DNA from: Secundilactobacillus silagei JCM 19001 | GTDB taxonomy: Bacteria > Bacillota > Bacilli > Lactobacillales > Lactobacillaceae | Assembly: GCF_002217945.1 (NCBI RefSeq) | Contig: NZ_BCMG01000002.1 | Location: forward strand, 186,001-250,000 | Reading direction: 5' to 3' | DNA length: 64,000 nt | Shown: positions 50,961 through 58,845 of the stretch, piece after piece | Layout: every line of letters starts with the position of its first letter | Numbering within the stretch: the first letter of the stretch is position 1 | Made by a program: the position numbers and the translations under genes | Notes under the pieces: generated by a model | What the model was told of the DNA's origin: nothing | The model's database searches: none | Seen by the model: only the letters and a program-made list of their open reading frames with translations

Positions 50961-51177
50961 GTTCATTTCGTTGCGTGAAACCGGCCACTCGTCGTGGGGT
51001 CGCTCCGGAGCTAGCCCTGAGCAAGCTCCGGGCGGATCTCCTCCGTCTCCCGTAGTTGTAAGCGAGTAAAAAACACTCACTAACAACTACTTTCACCACG
51101 ATTGGCCAGTTTCACTCCACTGCATTCCAATTAGTTCATCGTTGTTACTGAACTGAATGGTTGCTGTCGCAAATTAT
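50961..51177 (-). repeat. Structured repeat family 1, copy B
   Basis: In minus orientation it begins with TTTGCGACAGCAACCA (plus 51160-51175), then TGAACTAAT, GGAATGCAGTGGAGTGAAAC, the arm GAAACTGGCCAATCGTGG, a hairpin GTAGTTGTTAGTGAGTG.. /..CACTCGCTTACAACTAC-like, the core GAGACGGAGGAGATCCGCC (51031-51049) and GCTAGCTCCGGAGCGA (51000-51015), and the closing arm CGAGTGGCCGGTTTCAC. It is close to copy A over its whole length, including about 55 bases before the stem. Confidence 0.85.
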
Positions 51178-51242
51178 GATAAATTCTGGAGTGTTTCAGT
51201 ATCTATTCACTGTATTAGTTTTGATATTTCACAATATAATCA

Positions 51243-51462
51243 TCATTTGCGCTTGCGCAACCAAACGGTAATTGTTGATAGAGTGAGTAATTTGAATGGA
51301 GCGGAGCGGGGGTGGGCAAATCGTGGTGTCGATAGCAGTTGGCTACCGTTTTTTGGTAGCTTACTGCTATGCGAGACGGAGGAGATCCGCCCCAAGCGAA
51401 GCGCGGGTGCTAGCTCCGGAGCGAGCCACTGCGAGTTGCCCGCCTCCGCGAAGTGGAATGAA
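51243..51462 (+). repeat. Structured repeat family 1, copy C
   Basis: Begins with TTTGCGCTTGCGCAACC, a longer version of the leading hairpin. The outer arm GGGTGGGCAAATCGTGG pairs with CGAGTTGCCCGCC, unlike copies A and B but still self-complementary. The hairpin GATAGCAGTTGGCTACC / GGTAGCTTACTGCTATG follows, then the core GAGACGGAGGAGATCCGCC (51373-51391) and GCTAGCTCCGGAGCGA (51409-51424). It ends at GGAATGAAC. It is head-to-head with copy B, 65 bases apart, in the divergent region between the uvrA paralogue and ahpC. Confidence 0.85.
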
Positions 51463-51579
51463 CTTTAGTATAACTGTCATTTTTTCTAAGCAGTATAGGC
51501 ATTGGAACGAATCCCAAAAGAGAACTACAATTGATTACGAATAAGACAAATTTAGCAAATTGAAGCTAATATAGAAAAA

Positions 51580-51621
51580 TTCTAATTTACCCTTTAATTT
51601 AGAAAAATTACATTGTACAAT
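51580..51621 (+). promoter_or_regulatory. Putative operator and promoter of ahpC-ahpF
   Basis: An inverted repeat TTCTAATTTA-N5-TAATTTAGAA (51580-51604, one mismatch) overlaps the -35 zone of a promoter whose -10 is TACAAT (51616-51621). The A/T-rich palindrome is a good place for a peroxide-type repressor, though it is not a clean PerR box. AAGGAGGG follows before ahpC. Confidence 0.55.
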
Positions 51622-51654
51622 GAACTTGTAGCAAATTCTAAGGAGGGTTTTCAC

Positions 51655-52218
51655 ATGAGTTTAGTAGGAAAACAGATTGAGGAATTTAAGGCACAGGCAT
51701 ATCAAAAGGGCGAGTTTATTGACGTTACTGATGCAGATATCAAAGGTCATTGGAGCGTTATTATGTTCTACCCGGCTGACTTTTCATTTGTCTGCCCAAC
51801 CGAATTGGAAGATTTACAAGATCAATATCAAACCTTACAAAGTTTAGGCGTTGAAGTTTATTCCGTTTCTGAAGATACCCATTTTGTCCACAAGGCATGG
51901 CACGATGAATCAGACGCTGTTGGTAAACTCCAATATGCAATGATCGGTGACCCATCGCATCAACTAGCCAAGATGTTTGACGTCTTTGATGAAGACGCGG
52001 GCCTTGCTCAACGGGGGACGTTCATCTTGGATAAGGATGGCGTCGTTCAATCAATGGAAGTTAACGCTGACGGTATTGGCCGGAACGCTTCTGAATACAT
52101 TGATCGCATCAAAGCGGGTCAATACGTTGCCTCTCATCCAGGTGAAGTATGTCCTGCTAAGTGGAAGGAAGGTTCCGAAACCTTAACTCCAGGCCTCGAT
52201 CTTGTAGGCAAGATCTAA
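51655..52218 (+). CDS. ahpC: Alkyl hydroperoxide reductase subunit C (2-Cys peroxiredoxin)
   Basis: A 187-residue peroxiredoxin that reduces H2O2 and organic peroxides. The peroxidatic cysteine lies in [13 protein letters not shown] (about residue 46) and the resolving cysteine in [11 protein letters not shown] (about 166). It starts at ATG 51655 after AAGGAGGG. ahpF follows after one base. Confidence 0.96.
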   Translation: MSLVGKQIEEFKAQAYQKGEFIDVTDADIKGHWSVIMFYPADFSFVCPTELEDLQDQYQTLQSLGVEVYSVSEDTHFVHKAWHDESDAVGKLQYAMIGDPSHQLAKMFDVFDEDAGLAQRGTFILDKDGVVQSMEVNADGIGRNASEYIDRIKAGQYVASHPGEVCPAKWKEGSETLTPGLDLVGKI

Positions 52219-52219
52219 G

Positions 52220-53773
52220 ATGTTAGATAATAAATTAAAACAGCAGCTGAGTAGCTATTTACAGTTGCTTCAGCAGCCAGTGGTCTTTACGTTAGACACT
52301 GGTGACTCGGCAAATGGGACTAAGGTGCGCGACTTCTTAAACGAAGTGGTGGCCTTATCACCTAAACTGTCGATTGCTGAAGGGCAATTGAAGCGCCAGC
52401 CCAGCTTCACGGTGGACGCTAAGGGCGCAGCACCTTCTGGGATTACCTTCGCAGGGATTCCACTGGGGCACGAATTTGAGTCCTTTGTTTTGGCACTCTT
52501 ACAGGTTTCCGGTCACGCACCGAAGATTTCAGCGAAAGTCCGTCAACAAATCGAGGCAATTGATCAGGACTTACACTTTGAAACCTTTGCCAGTTTGAGC
52601 TGTCATAATTGTCCAGACGTGGTCCAAGCATTAGATATTATGAGTCTGTTAAATCCGCATATCACTCATACCATGATCGAAGGCGGCATGTTCCAAGACG
52701 AAGCGGAAGCCAACAACATTATGGCTGTGCCAACCGTTTTCTTGAACGGCAAAGAATGGCACAACGGTCGTGCAACGTTGGAACAACTTGTTAACAAGGC
52801 GCAGGGCAAAGCTGCCGTGGCAGCCGTTGATAACGATGTTTCTGATCAGACCTACGATGTTTTGATCATCGGTGGCGGCCCCGCCGCTGGTTCCGCTGCA
52901 GTGTATGCTGGTCGTAAAGGCCTGTCCACTGCGGTAGTTGCTGATCATATGGGTGGTCAGCCCCTTGAAACCGTTGGTATTGAGAATTTGATCGGTACTG
53001 ACTACATCGAGGGTGAACAGCTGATGCAAAACATCCAAGCGCAGATGACCAAGTACAACGTCACGCTGATTGATGGCCAAACGGTCACTGGGTTGACTGC
53101 AGGTTCACCGGTTCAAGTCAGCTTAAAAGGTGACACCATACTGAAAGGCCGGACCGTGATTATTGCGACCGGTGCGCACTGGCGTAACGTCAACGTACCT
53201 GGCGAAGCTGAATTTCGTAACAAGGGTGTAGCTTACTGCCCACATTGCGACGGTCCGCTTTATAAGGGTAAAAACGTTGCCGTTATCGGTGGCGGGAACT
53301 CTGGTGTTGAAGCAGCAATTGATTTAGCTGGTATCGCGAAGCACGTTTCCGTACTGGAATTCGTGCCTAAGATCTCAGCCGATGCCGTTTTGGTCAGCAA
53401 GGCACAGTCGTTAGCTAACGTTGATTTAATTACTAACGCCCAAACAACTGCAATTACGGGCGATGGCCGAGTTACCGGCATGACGTACACTGATCGTGCT
53501 ACCGGCGATTCCAAGTCATTAGCTGTCGACGGCGTTTTCGTTCAGATCGGGCTGGTACCCAATACCGACTGGCTGGCAGAATGCGTTGACATGAATAAAC
53601 ACGGTGAAATTGTGGTTGATGAAAAGGGTGCAACCAGCATGGCAAACGTCTTTGCTGCTGGTGACTGCACGAACTCAACTTACAAACAGATCATCATTTC
53701 CATGGGTTCTGGTGCTACCGCTGCTCTTGGTGCTTTTGATGCATTAGCACGTGAGGTAACCGTTAAAGCTTAA
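52220..53773 (+). CDS. ahpF: Alkyl hydroperoxide reductase subunit F
   Basis: The 517-residue flavoprotein disulfide reductase reduces AhpC with NADH. The N-terminal tandem thioredoxin-like region carries the CHNC centre (SLSCHNCPDVVQAL, about residue 129). The FAD motif is IIGGGPAAGSAAVYAGRKG near residue 215. The second redox centre CPHCDGP and the NAD motif VIGGGNSGVEAAIDL follow, and FAAGDC closes the FAD site. It is one base after ahpC. Confidence 0.96.
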   Translation: MLDNKLKQQLSSYLQLLQQPVVFTLDTGDSANGTKVRDFLNEVVALSPKLSIAEGQLKRQPSFTVDAKGAAPSGITFAGIPLGHEFESFVLALLQVSGHAPKISAKVRQQIEAIDQDLHFETFASLSCHNCPDVVQALDIMSLLNPHITHTMIEGGMFQDEAEANNIMAVPTVFLNGKEWHNGRATLEQLVNKAQGKAAVAAVDNDVSDQTYDVLIIGGGPAAGSAAVYAGRKGLSTAVVADHMGGQPLETVGIENLIGTDYIEGEQLMQNIQAQMTKYNVTLIDGQTVTGLTAGSPVQVSLKGDTILKGRTVIIATGAHWRNVNVPGEAEFRNKGVAYCPHCDGPLYKGKNVAVIGGGNSGVEAAIDLAGIAKHVSVLEFVPKISADAVLVSKAQSLANVDLITNAQTTAITGDGRVTGMTYTDRATGDSKSLAVDGVFVQIGLVPNTDWLAECVDMNKHGEIVVDEKGATSMANVFAAGDCTNSTYKQIIISMGSGATAALGAFDALAREVTVKA

Positions 53774-53794
53774 TTTAAATGATTCACAAATGAT

Positions 53795-53825
53795 AAGTCA
53801 CGATTTCCGATAGGAGTCGTGACTT
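53795..53825 (+). terminator. Terminator of ahpCF
   Basis: AAGTCACGA and TCGTGACTT form a nine-base stem with a 13-base loop followed by TTTTT. Confidence 0.85.
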
Positions 53826-53841
53826 TTTGATTGCCACCTTC

Positions 53842-54010
53842 GGGTGCCCGTGATGGGGACTGCTGTGGGGACCGGCAAAAGCCACGTCTTTTGCCTCGCA
53901 TCCAAGCCACGCCAGACCCGCGTGTCTCGGATGTCGTCCCGTGCTGTAAGATCGGGGGAATTCACCCCGACCTAACACCACCGACACAGCAGCCCCCATC
54001 ACGGGCACCC
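53842..54010. ncRNA. 169-base multi-helix structured element of unknown function
   Basis: The ends GGGTGCCCGTGATGGGG-CTGCTGTG and CACAGCAG-CCCCATCACGGGCACCC close a stem of about 25 pairs with one or two mismatches. Inside lie GGCAAAAG-CCACGT-CTTTTGCC, GCATCC...GGATGTC (enclosing ACGC/GCGT), a GGGAC/GTCCC pairing that joins these two, and TCGGGG-GAATTCA-CCCCGA. No significant reading frame is supportable on either strand. It is clearly richer in G+C than its surroundings. It lies between convergent genes ahpF and the aldo/keto reductase gene. It could be an RNA or a DNA-folded repeat; strand unknown. Confidence 0.55.
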
Positions 54011-54047
54011 TGCGGTTCATATAGTGGTCAATTAGCGAAATGAACAC

Positions 54048-54087
54048 AAAAATGCCATCCGCAATTTAGTTTACGGATGGCATTTTT
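54048..54087. terminator. Terminator of the aldo/keto reductase gene
   Basis: AAAAATGCCATCCG and CGGATGGCATTTTT form a 14-base stem with a 12-base loop, usable on both strands. Confidence 0.88.
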
Positions 54088-54106
54088 TCAATTCACAGCG
54101 ATTTGT

Positions 54107-55072
54107 TTATAGCGATTTCATTTGAGTTAAGACGCTTTGTGGTAACTGCAACTCAGCAGCTTTGATGGCATCGTCAATGTAGCTGACTTTGCTGGCGCCT
54201 AATAAAGCGGTAGTGATGCCCGGAATTGATAACACCCCGGCAAAGGCGAGTTGCGACATTGAAATACCGGAATCGTCTGAAATGGTCTTTAGCTTGCTGA
54301 CGGCCTTTTTATCGGCATCGTTAAAGTATTCTTTGATCAGCGGTTCACCTTGCGCAGCACGGCTATTTGCAGGCATGGCACCATTTAGATACTTGCCAGT
54401 GAGCACGCCACGAGCCAGCGGGCTGTAAGCTAAGAAACCAACGTGAGAACGCTGAGCTAATTTCAGAACAGCTGAATCATCGTGGTTACTCAAGATATTG
54501 TAGCGGTTTTGCAGTGAGGTCAGCGGGTTTAGCCGGCGATCTTTAATAATGCCCAGTGCCAGTTTTAACTGGTATTCACTGTAATTAGAAACCCCATAAT
54601 ACCGAATCTTACCCTCATCAACTAAGTCACTCAGTGTGGTCAGCGTTTCGGCTAGTGGGGTGCCATTGTCGAATAAATGGGCCTGATACAGGTCAATATG
54701 ATCGGTTTGCAGGCGTTCCAGTGATGAATCAATCTGCTGGCGGATGTGCTCACGCGACAGCGTTGGGTTGCTCATTACAGGATTGGTATTGGAACCAACT
54801 TTGGTGGCCAGCACGATTTTAGAGCGGGCTCCCGGATTATGACTAAGCCAGTTGCCGATGATGGTTTCGGAGGTGCCGTCACCATAAGCTGGTTTTTCGT
54901 CTTGACCAGGGCCATAGTAGTCAGCGGTATCAATTAAGTTAATCCCAGAATTAACAGCATGGGTTAAGATCGCATCCGAATCTGCTTCAGTGATCCAGCG
55001 ACCAAAAGCCATGGTGCCTAAGCCAATTGGAGAAACGTTTAAGTTACTAGTACCAAGTTTTACTTTTTCCAT
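54107..55072 (-). CDS. Aldo/keto reductase
   Basis: A 321-residue NADPH-dependent TIM-barrel reductase. It shows GLGTMAFGRW, the catalytic aspartate and tyrosine in LIDTADYYGPG, KIVLATKVG for the lysine, QIDSSLERLQTDHIDLYQAH, and the YSPLARGVLTGKYL block. It belongs with the potassium-channel-beta/YhdN-type AKRs. AGGAGC precedes the ATG. Substrate unknown. Confidence 0.92.
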   Translation of the reverse strand: MEKVKLGTSNLNVSPIGLGTMAFGRWITEADSDAILTHAVNSGINLIDTADYYGPGQDEKPAYGDGTSETIIGNWLSHNPGARSKIVLATKVGSNTNPVMSNPTLSREHIRQQIDSSLERLQTDHIDLYQAHLFDNGTPLAETLTTLSDLVDEGKIRYYGVSNYSEYQLKLALGIIKDRRLNPLTSLQNRYNILSNHDDSAVLKLAQRSHVGFLAYSPLARGVLTGKYLNGAMPANSRAAQGEPLIKEYFNDADKKAVSKLKTISDDSGISMSQLAFAGVLSIPGITTALLGASKVSYIDDAIKAAELQLPQSVLTQMKSL

Positions 55073-55129
55073 AGTTTGCTCCTTCTTTATTCAATAACTC
55101 TATCTTAGTTCTTTTTACGTAAAATGAGT

Positions 55130-55684
55130 TTATTCGCGATTCAATTTTGAGAGTTCAGCTAGTAACGCAGCCTTGATTGGCTGAATCGTCGTTGGATTGT
55201 AGACGTCATAGAAGACGCAGTTCTGAAAGTGAGATGCGGGCTGAATACCGACGTAACGGAAGGTGACGTCTAACGGTTTTAAGAGGTCATTGACGCTTAA
55301 CCCGTTCGTCAGCGGATTGCCGGGAGCATACGTTTCACGGACTGCAGCCAAAGTAGTGACATAGCCAAATTGTTTGCCGGTCATTAACGCCACCGGCTGG
55401 CCATTTTCATCGGTATCGTAAAACTGATGCAACGCAAACACGTCATCAATGTAGCGCTTTAACCCCCACGGCACCGCGTACCAGTATAGGGGGAAGTACA
55501 GTAATATCAGGTCGGCCCACTGAAACTTGGCGTACTCTTGAGCTGCCTCATAGTCCGTTACCGCAGTCGTTTTAACGTCATTGTGCTGCGACAGCGTTTG
55601 GATACTGATATCCACCAGTGTTTGAGTCAGTTTACCGCCAGCATCAGGGTGTGGCGTATACCCGTTGATCAGTAAAATACGCAT
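55130..55684 (-). CDS. NAD(P)H-dependent quinone/FMN oxidoreductase (flavodoxin-like, MdaB/KefF family)
   Basis: A 184-residue flavodoxin-like fold: ILLINGYTPHPDAGGKLTQT for the phosphate loop, WADLILLYFPLYWYAVPWGLKRYIDDVF, which is the family's conserved middle, and GKQFGYVTTLAAVRETY. Expected to carry FAD/FMN and reduce quinones in two-electron steps. It lies upstream of the AKR gene on the same strand, about 57 bases away, so both may be one stress unit. Confidence 0.88.
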   Translation of the reverse strand: MRILLINGYTPHPDAGGKLTQTLVDISIQTLSQHNDVKTTAVTDYEAAQEYAKFQWADLILLYFPLYWYAVPWGLKRYIDDVFALHQFYDTDENGQPVALMTGKQFGYVTTLAAVRETYAPGNPLTNGLSVNDLLKPLDVTFRYVGIQPASHFQNCVFYDVYNPTTIQPIKAALLAELSKLNRE

Positions 55685-55778
55685 AAAACTTAGCTCCTTT
55701 CAAAATTATCATATCATGATTATCCCGCTAATTGGCGGAAAAAGTTCGGTTGATGACGGCTTCAGTTAACCGGTTAAC

Positions 55779-56050
55779 TTGCATTTTCCAAAAATGGGGT
55801 TATAATTCTAATTAATATTTAATGTCGGACTTACAATCAAGTAGCGTCTTATCTGGGTGTCAGGAAGTTGGCGGTTGCTGCGAGCCAATCAGGGTAAGAA
55901 AAGCGAAATACGTAGACGTCGACAATGGTTACCGCTAGAATCCATTATCTTCTGGTGAGTGGTGTACAGAAGTGTACACAATTTGGGTGGTACCACGGTA
56001 GAGTCTGATCGTCCCTGTTGCAGTTAATGCAATGGGGGCGATTTTTTTGT
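55779..56050 (+). promoter_or_regulatory. Tyrosine T-box leader of the NhaC-type transporter gene
   Basis: A promoter TTGCAT-N16-TATAAT lies at 55779-55806. Downstream are the AGTA of the specifier-loop turn (55839-55842) and GAA-A-TAC (55905-55911), so the specifier is a tyrosine codon. The T-box GGGTGGTACCACG is at 55985-55997. A terminator GATCGTCCCTGTTGCA / TGCAATGGGGGCGAT with seven U residues follows (about 56007-56048). Transcription should be allowed when tRNA(Tyr) is uncharged. Confidence 0.9.
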
Positions 56051-56157
56051 TGGGAGGAGTAATCAAAATGAGAACAACTTGCGGTGGCATTACACGATAT
56101 TGATTGACCGGATTCTTTGCGGGTGAAAGGGATACATAAAAAGGGAGATCGATTGCA

Positions 56158-57549
56158 ATGCAAAAAATTAAATTGAGTTTACGAGAAGCAATATTAATGT
56201 TAGTTCTGATTCTAGCAATTATGGGTTGTGGGGTGATTGGATTAGGATTGTCACCACAGGTACCAGTCTTATTGGCAATTACAGTCACCATCTTCTGGGC
56301 TAAATTCAAAGGCCTTTCCTGGGATGATATTAATCATGGGATCAAAGATGGGATCGATAAAGGGATTATCCCCATCGTCATCTTCATTTTAATTGGGGCT
56401 ATGATCAGTACTTGGATCGCTGCCGGTACCATTCCCACGTTAATGGTGATTGGCTTTAAGGCCATCAGCGCACAGTGGTTCTTACCAACGGTTTTTCTGG
56501 TCTGCACGTTAGTCGGCGCGGCGGTTGGGAGCTGCTTTACGGTGGTCTCAACGGTCGGCATTGCCTTCTTCGGGATCGGTGTCACCATGAGCTTCAATCC
56601 AGCCTTAGTTGCTGGTGCGGTAATTTCCGGCGGTGTATTTGGTGATAAGTGTTCGCCACTGTCTGAAACCAACAATTTAGCCGCAGCGGTCGTGGATACT
56701 GATTTGTTTGATCACATGAAGACGATTCTTTGGTCAACGGTGCCAGCAGGGGTCATTTCAACCGTGATTTTTGCACTGCTGGGATTTGGTCATAACCACG
56801 CCGATTTTGCGAAGATCAACACGACCGTCGCTGCATTGACACAAGATTTCCATATTTCCTGGGTTGCTTTGATTCCCATCATTCTCGTGTTCGTCTGCGC
56901 CGGGTTTAAGATGGCGGCGATTCCAACCATGCTATTAAATGTACTGGTATCAGGTGTGATGATGTTTATCAATAATCCGCAACTCAGTGTGGTTAAAGCC
57001 AGCAACATCATCACCAACGGATTTGTTGCCAAAACGTCCAATTCAGAAGTCAATTTACTCTTGTCACGGGGCGGCATTGTCAGCATGATGCCCACGGTAG
57101 CCTTGATTGTCTTAACGCTGTCACTGGGTGGCCTGCTAGTGAACTTTGGGTTAGTCAGTGCGGTTATGACACCGTTAGCCAATCACTTAAATTCCCATGC
57201 TAAATTAGTGACAGCTGCATTGTGTGCCTGCATTGGGATCAACATCTTTGTTGGTGAACAATTTCTCTCTATCATTTTGCCAGGCCGGTCATTTAAACAA
57301 ACCTTCGAAAATGGCGGTCTGGAGAGTTCAGCTTTAGGGCGAGTCCTTGAAGATGGTGGGACCGTTCTGAACTACTTAGTACCATGGGGTGTTGGCGGGG
57401 TCTTCTTAGCTAACACGCTGGGCGTACCAACCATGTCATACCTGCCATTTGTCTTCTTCAGTCTGCTTTGCCCGGTAATGTCTCTGATCAGCGGGTTAAC
57501 TGGCATTGGTTTACATGTCCAAACTCAGCAGGTAGAAGCAAAGGCTTAG
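56158..57549 (+). CDS. NhaC-family transporter, probable tyrosine permease
   Basis: A 463-residue membrane protein with about 11 helices and the NhaC signature SGGVFGDKCSPLSETN. The family name implies Na+/H+ antiport, but NhaC-type proteins with a tyrosine T-box leader (YheL group) have been predicted to import tyrosine, and the leader here has a Tyr specifier. The ribosome site is AAAAGGGAG. No other transport genes adjoin it. Confidence 0.85.
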   Translation: MQKIKLSLREAILMLVLILAIMGCGVIGLGLSPQVPVLLAITVTIFWAKFKGLSWDDINHGIKDGIDKGIIPIVIFILIGAMISTWIAAGTIPTLMVIGFKAISAQWFLPTVFLVCTLVGAAVGSCFTVVSTVGIAFFGIGVTMSFNPALVAGAVISGGVFGDKCSPLSETNNLAAAVVDTDLFDHMKTILWSTVPAGVISTVIFALLGFGHNHADFAKINTTVAALTQDFHISWVALIPIILVFVCAGFKMAAIPTMLLNVLVSGVMMFINNPQLSVVKASNIITNGFVAKTSNSEVNLLLSRGGIVSMMPTVALIVLTLSLGGLLVNFGLVSAVMTPLANHLNSHAKLVTAALCACIGINIFVGEQFLSIILPGRSFKQTFENGGLESSALGRVLEDGGTVLNYLVPWGVGGVFLANTLGVPTMSYLPFVFFSLLCPVMSLISGLTGIGLHVQTQQVEAKA

Positions 57550-57632
57550 GTTTTTAGACACATCACTTTAACTGACTTTTCAGGTGATCAATGATAAACT
57601 ACTAGTTAGATATCAGAAGGGACGGATGACTA

Positions 57633-57863
57633 ATGGCAGTGAACTTAACCAAAGAAGAACTGAAACAATATGATGGTAAAAATGGTCATAAGGCGTATGT
57701 CGCAATCGATGGGACGATCTATGATTTAACGGATGTTGACGCTTGGAAGAACGGCGAACATCATGGTAATGTTGCGGGTCAGGATCTGTCAGCGGTCATT
57801 CTAAAAGCTCCACATAAGAAGTCGGTGCTTGAGAAGTTACCGGTGGTGGGAAAGTTAGTCTAG
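57633..57863 (+). CDS. Cytochrome b5-like haem/steroid-binding domain protein
   Basis: The 76-residue protein has the cytochrome-b5 fold pattern: LTKEELKQYDGKNGHKAYVA, IDGTIYDLTDVDAW and EHHGNVAGQDLS. Only one clear haem-ligand-like histidine pair (GEHHG) is visible and the usual HPGG is absent, so haem binding is uncertain. Such mini-proteins occur in many lactobacilli. GGGACGGATGAC precedes the ATG. A family 2 repeat starts right at its stop codon. Confidence 0.8.
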   Translation: MAVNLTKEELKQYDGKNGHKAYVAIDGTIYDLTDVDAWKNGEHHGNVAGQDLSAVILKAPHKKSVLEKLPVVGKLV

Positions 57864-57989
57864 AGTGTGAAACAACTCGGGTTGACTCCTGAATATAACG
57901 ACAATAAGGTGGGTTCCCTGGTTTTGGGGAACTCACCTTATTGTCGTTATATGTCTGGAGTCAGAGTGGTTGAACACGTTTGCGCTAGG
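57864..57989 (-). repeat. Structured repeat family 2, copy H4
   Basis: On the minus strand it starts CCTAGCGCAAACGTGTTCAA (57970-57989) and ends GTTTCACACTC next to the stop codon of the preceding gene. Its core is a long hairpin (57883-57963) with about 36 nearly complementary bases per arm. Orientation is opposite to the adjacent copy H5. It can act as a terminator for the cytochrome-b5 gene. Confidence 0.75.
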
Positions 57990-58097
57990 TAACAGGAAAG
58001 CAGCGTTCACACTTTGAAGGTTATATTGGTAAGGATATTACTAGGTTTCTTAACTGAAATTCAGTGAATGACTGATCTGTTTGCTCGATACTTTTCT

Positions 58098-58223
58098 CTA
58101 GCCCAATCGTGTTCAACAAAGCAGAGACTTGCATGTAAGGACGGACTGGCAGAAACCCCAAGTTCAGGGTTTCCGCCAGTCCGTCCTTACACTCCAGTCT
58201 CTACCGCTTTGTTTCACACACTC
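58098..58223 (+). repeat. Structured repeat family 2, copy H5
   Basis: Starts TAGCCCAATCGTGTTCAAC (58099-58117), then AAAGCAGAGACT, a perfect core hairpin GTAAGGACGGACTGGC.. to ..GCCAGTCCGTCCTTAC with apical CCAAGTTCAGGG, then AGTCTCTACCGCTTT and GTTTCACACACTC. The last bases overlap the stop codon of the response-regulator gene. It shares the apical AAGTTC with H2 (minus strand) and H3. Confidence 0.78.
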
Positions 58224-58845
58224 ACAGTTCAATTAAATTAAGTTGCAACGCCTTGGCCACAGCCTCAGCTCGGGAGAATACCCCCAGCTTATTATAAATA
58301 GTCGTGAGATTAGCCTTTACCGTGCGTTCGCTGACCCCAATGTCTGAAGCGATTTCTTTACTGTGATAGCCTTCCGCCACTTCCGTTAGAATTTGGTGTT
58401 CGCGCGGGGACAGTTCAATGCTTGATGTTGGCGTCGGCTGCGCAAAGGCCTTACCAGCAATTCGCGGTTCAATAAACGTTTCACCTTTGATGGCACCGCG
58501 GATGACATTTAAAATGGTATCTTTGTCAGCATCCTTCAGTAAGAACCCCTTGGCACCTAACTGCATGGCCTGTTGAATCGGTTTTTGATCATCAAAAGTC
58601 GTGAGAACTACCACGGGTAGATCAGGGTCGGTCGTATGCAGCTGCTTGATCAAAGCGATCCCGTCTAATTTGGGCATGCGAATATCAGTCAGTACGAGGT
58701 CAGGATGCAATTCTTTAACCTTATCCAGTCCCTCTTGGCCATCATCAGCCGTACCAATGACGTCAATATCCGAAGCCGTTTCAAAAATTAATTCCAGACC
58801 TGCTCGTAATAGTTCGTGGTCATCTACTATCAATACTTTGATCAT
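58222..58845 (-). CDS. NarL/FixJ-family response regulator
   Basis: A 207-residue regulator: receiver domain with acidic pocket VDDHE and phospho-acceptor Asp54 in LVLTDIRMPKLDG, Thr in VVLTTFDD, Lys in LLKDADKDT. The C-terminal LuxR helix-turn-helix is SPREHQILTEVAEGYHSKEI-ASDIGVSERTVKANL. It is overlapped by the kinase gene stop (TGATG) and forms a two-component pair with it. It probably controls the adjacent ABC transporter gene. Confidence 0.95.
   Translation of the reverse strand: MIKVLIVDDHELLRAGLELIFETASDIDVIGTADDGQEGLDKVKELHPDLVLTDIRMPKLDGIALIKQLHTTDPDLPVVVLTTFDDQKPIQQAMQLGAKGFLLKDADKDTILNVIRGAIKGETFIEPRIAGKAFAQPTPTSSIELSPREHQILTEVAEGYHSKEIASDIGVSERTVKANLTTIYNKLGVFSRAEAVAKALQLNLIEL

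Noticed and set aside
51157-51468. Open reading frames running through repeat copies B and C (103 and 82 codons)
   Set aside because: They cover the inverted arms of structured repeats, have no ribosome site and no recognisable protein pattern; the frames arise from the repeat sequence.
53784-54047. Open frames on both strands across 53784-54047
   Set aside because: They span the multi-helix element and terminators, lack ribosome sites and have atypical composition (many Arg/His/Pro).
57864-58223. CRISPR array or insertion-sequence ends at the paired giant hairpins
   Set aside because: There are no regularly spaced direct repeats and no transposase; the two elements are inverted copies of a dispersed stem family.
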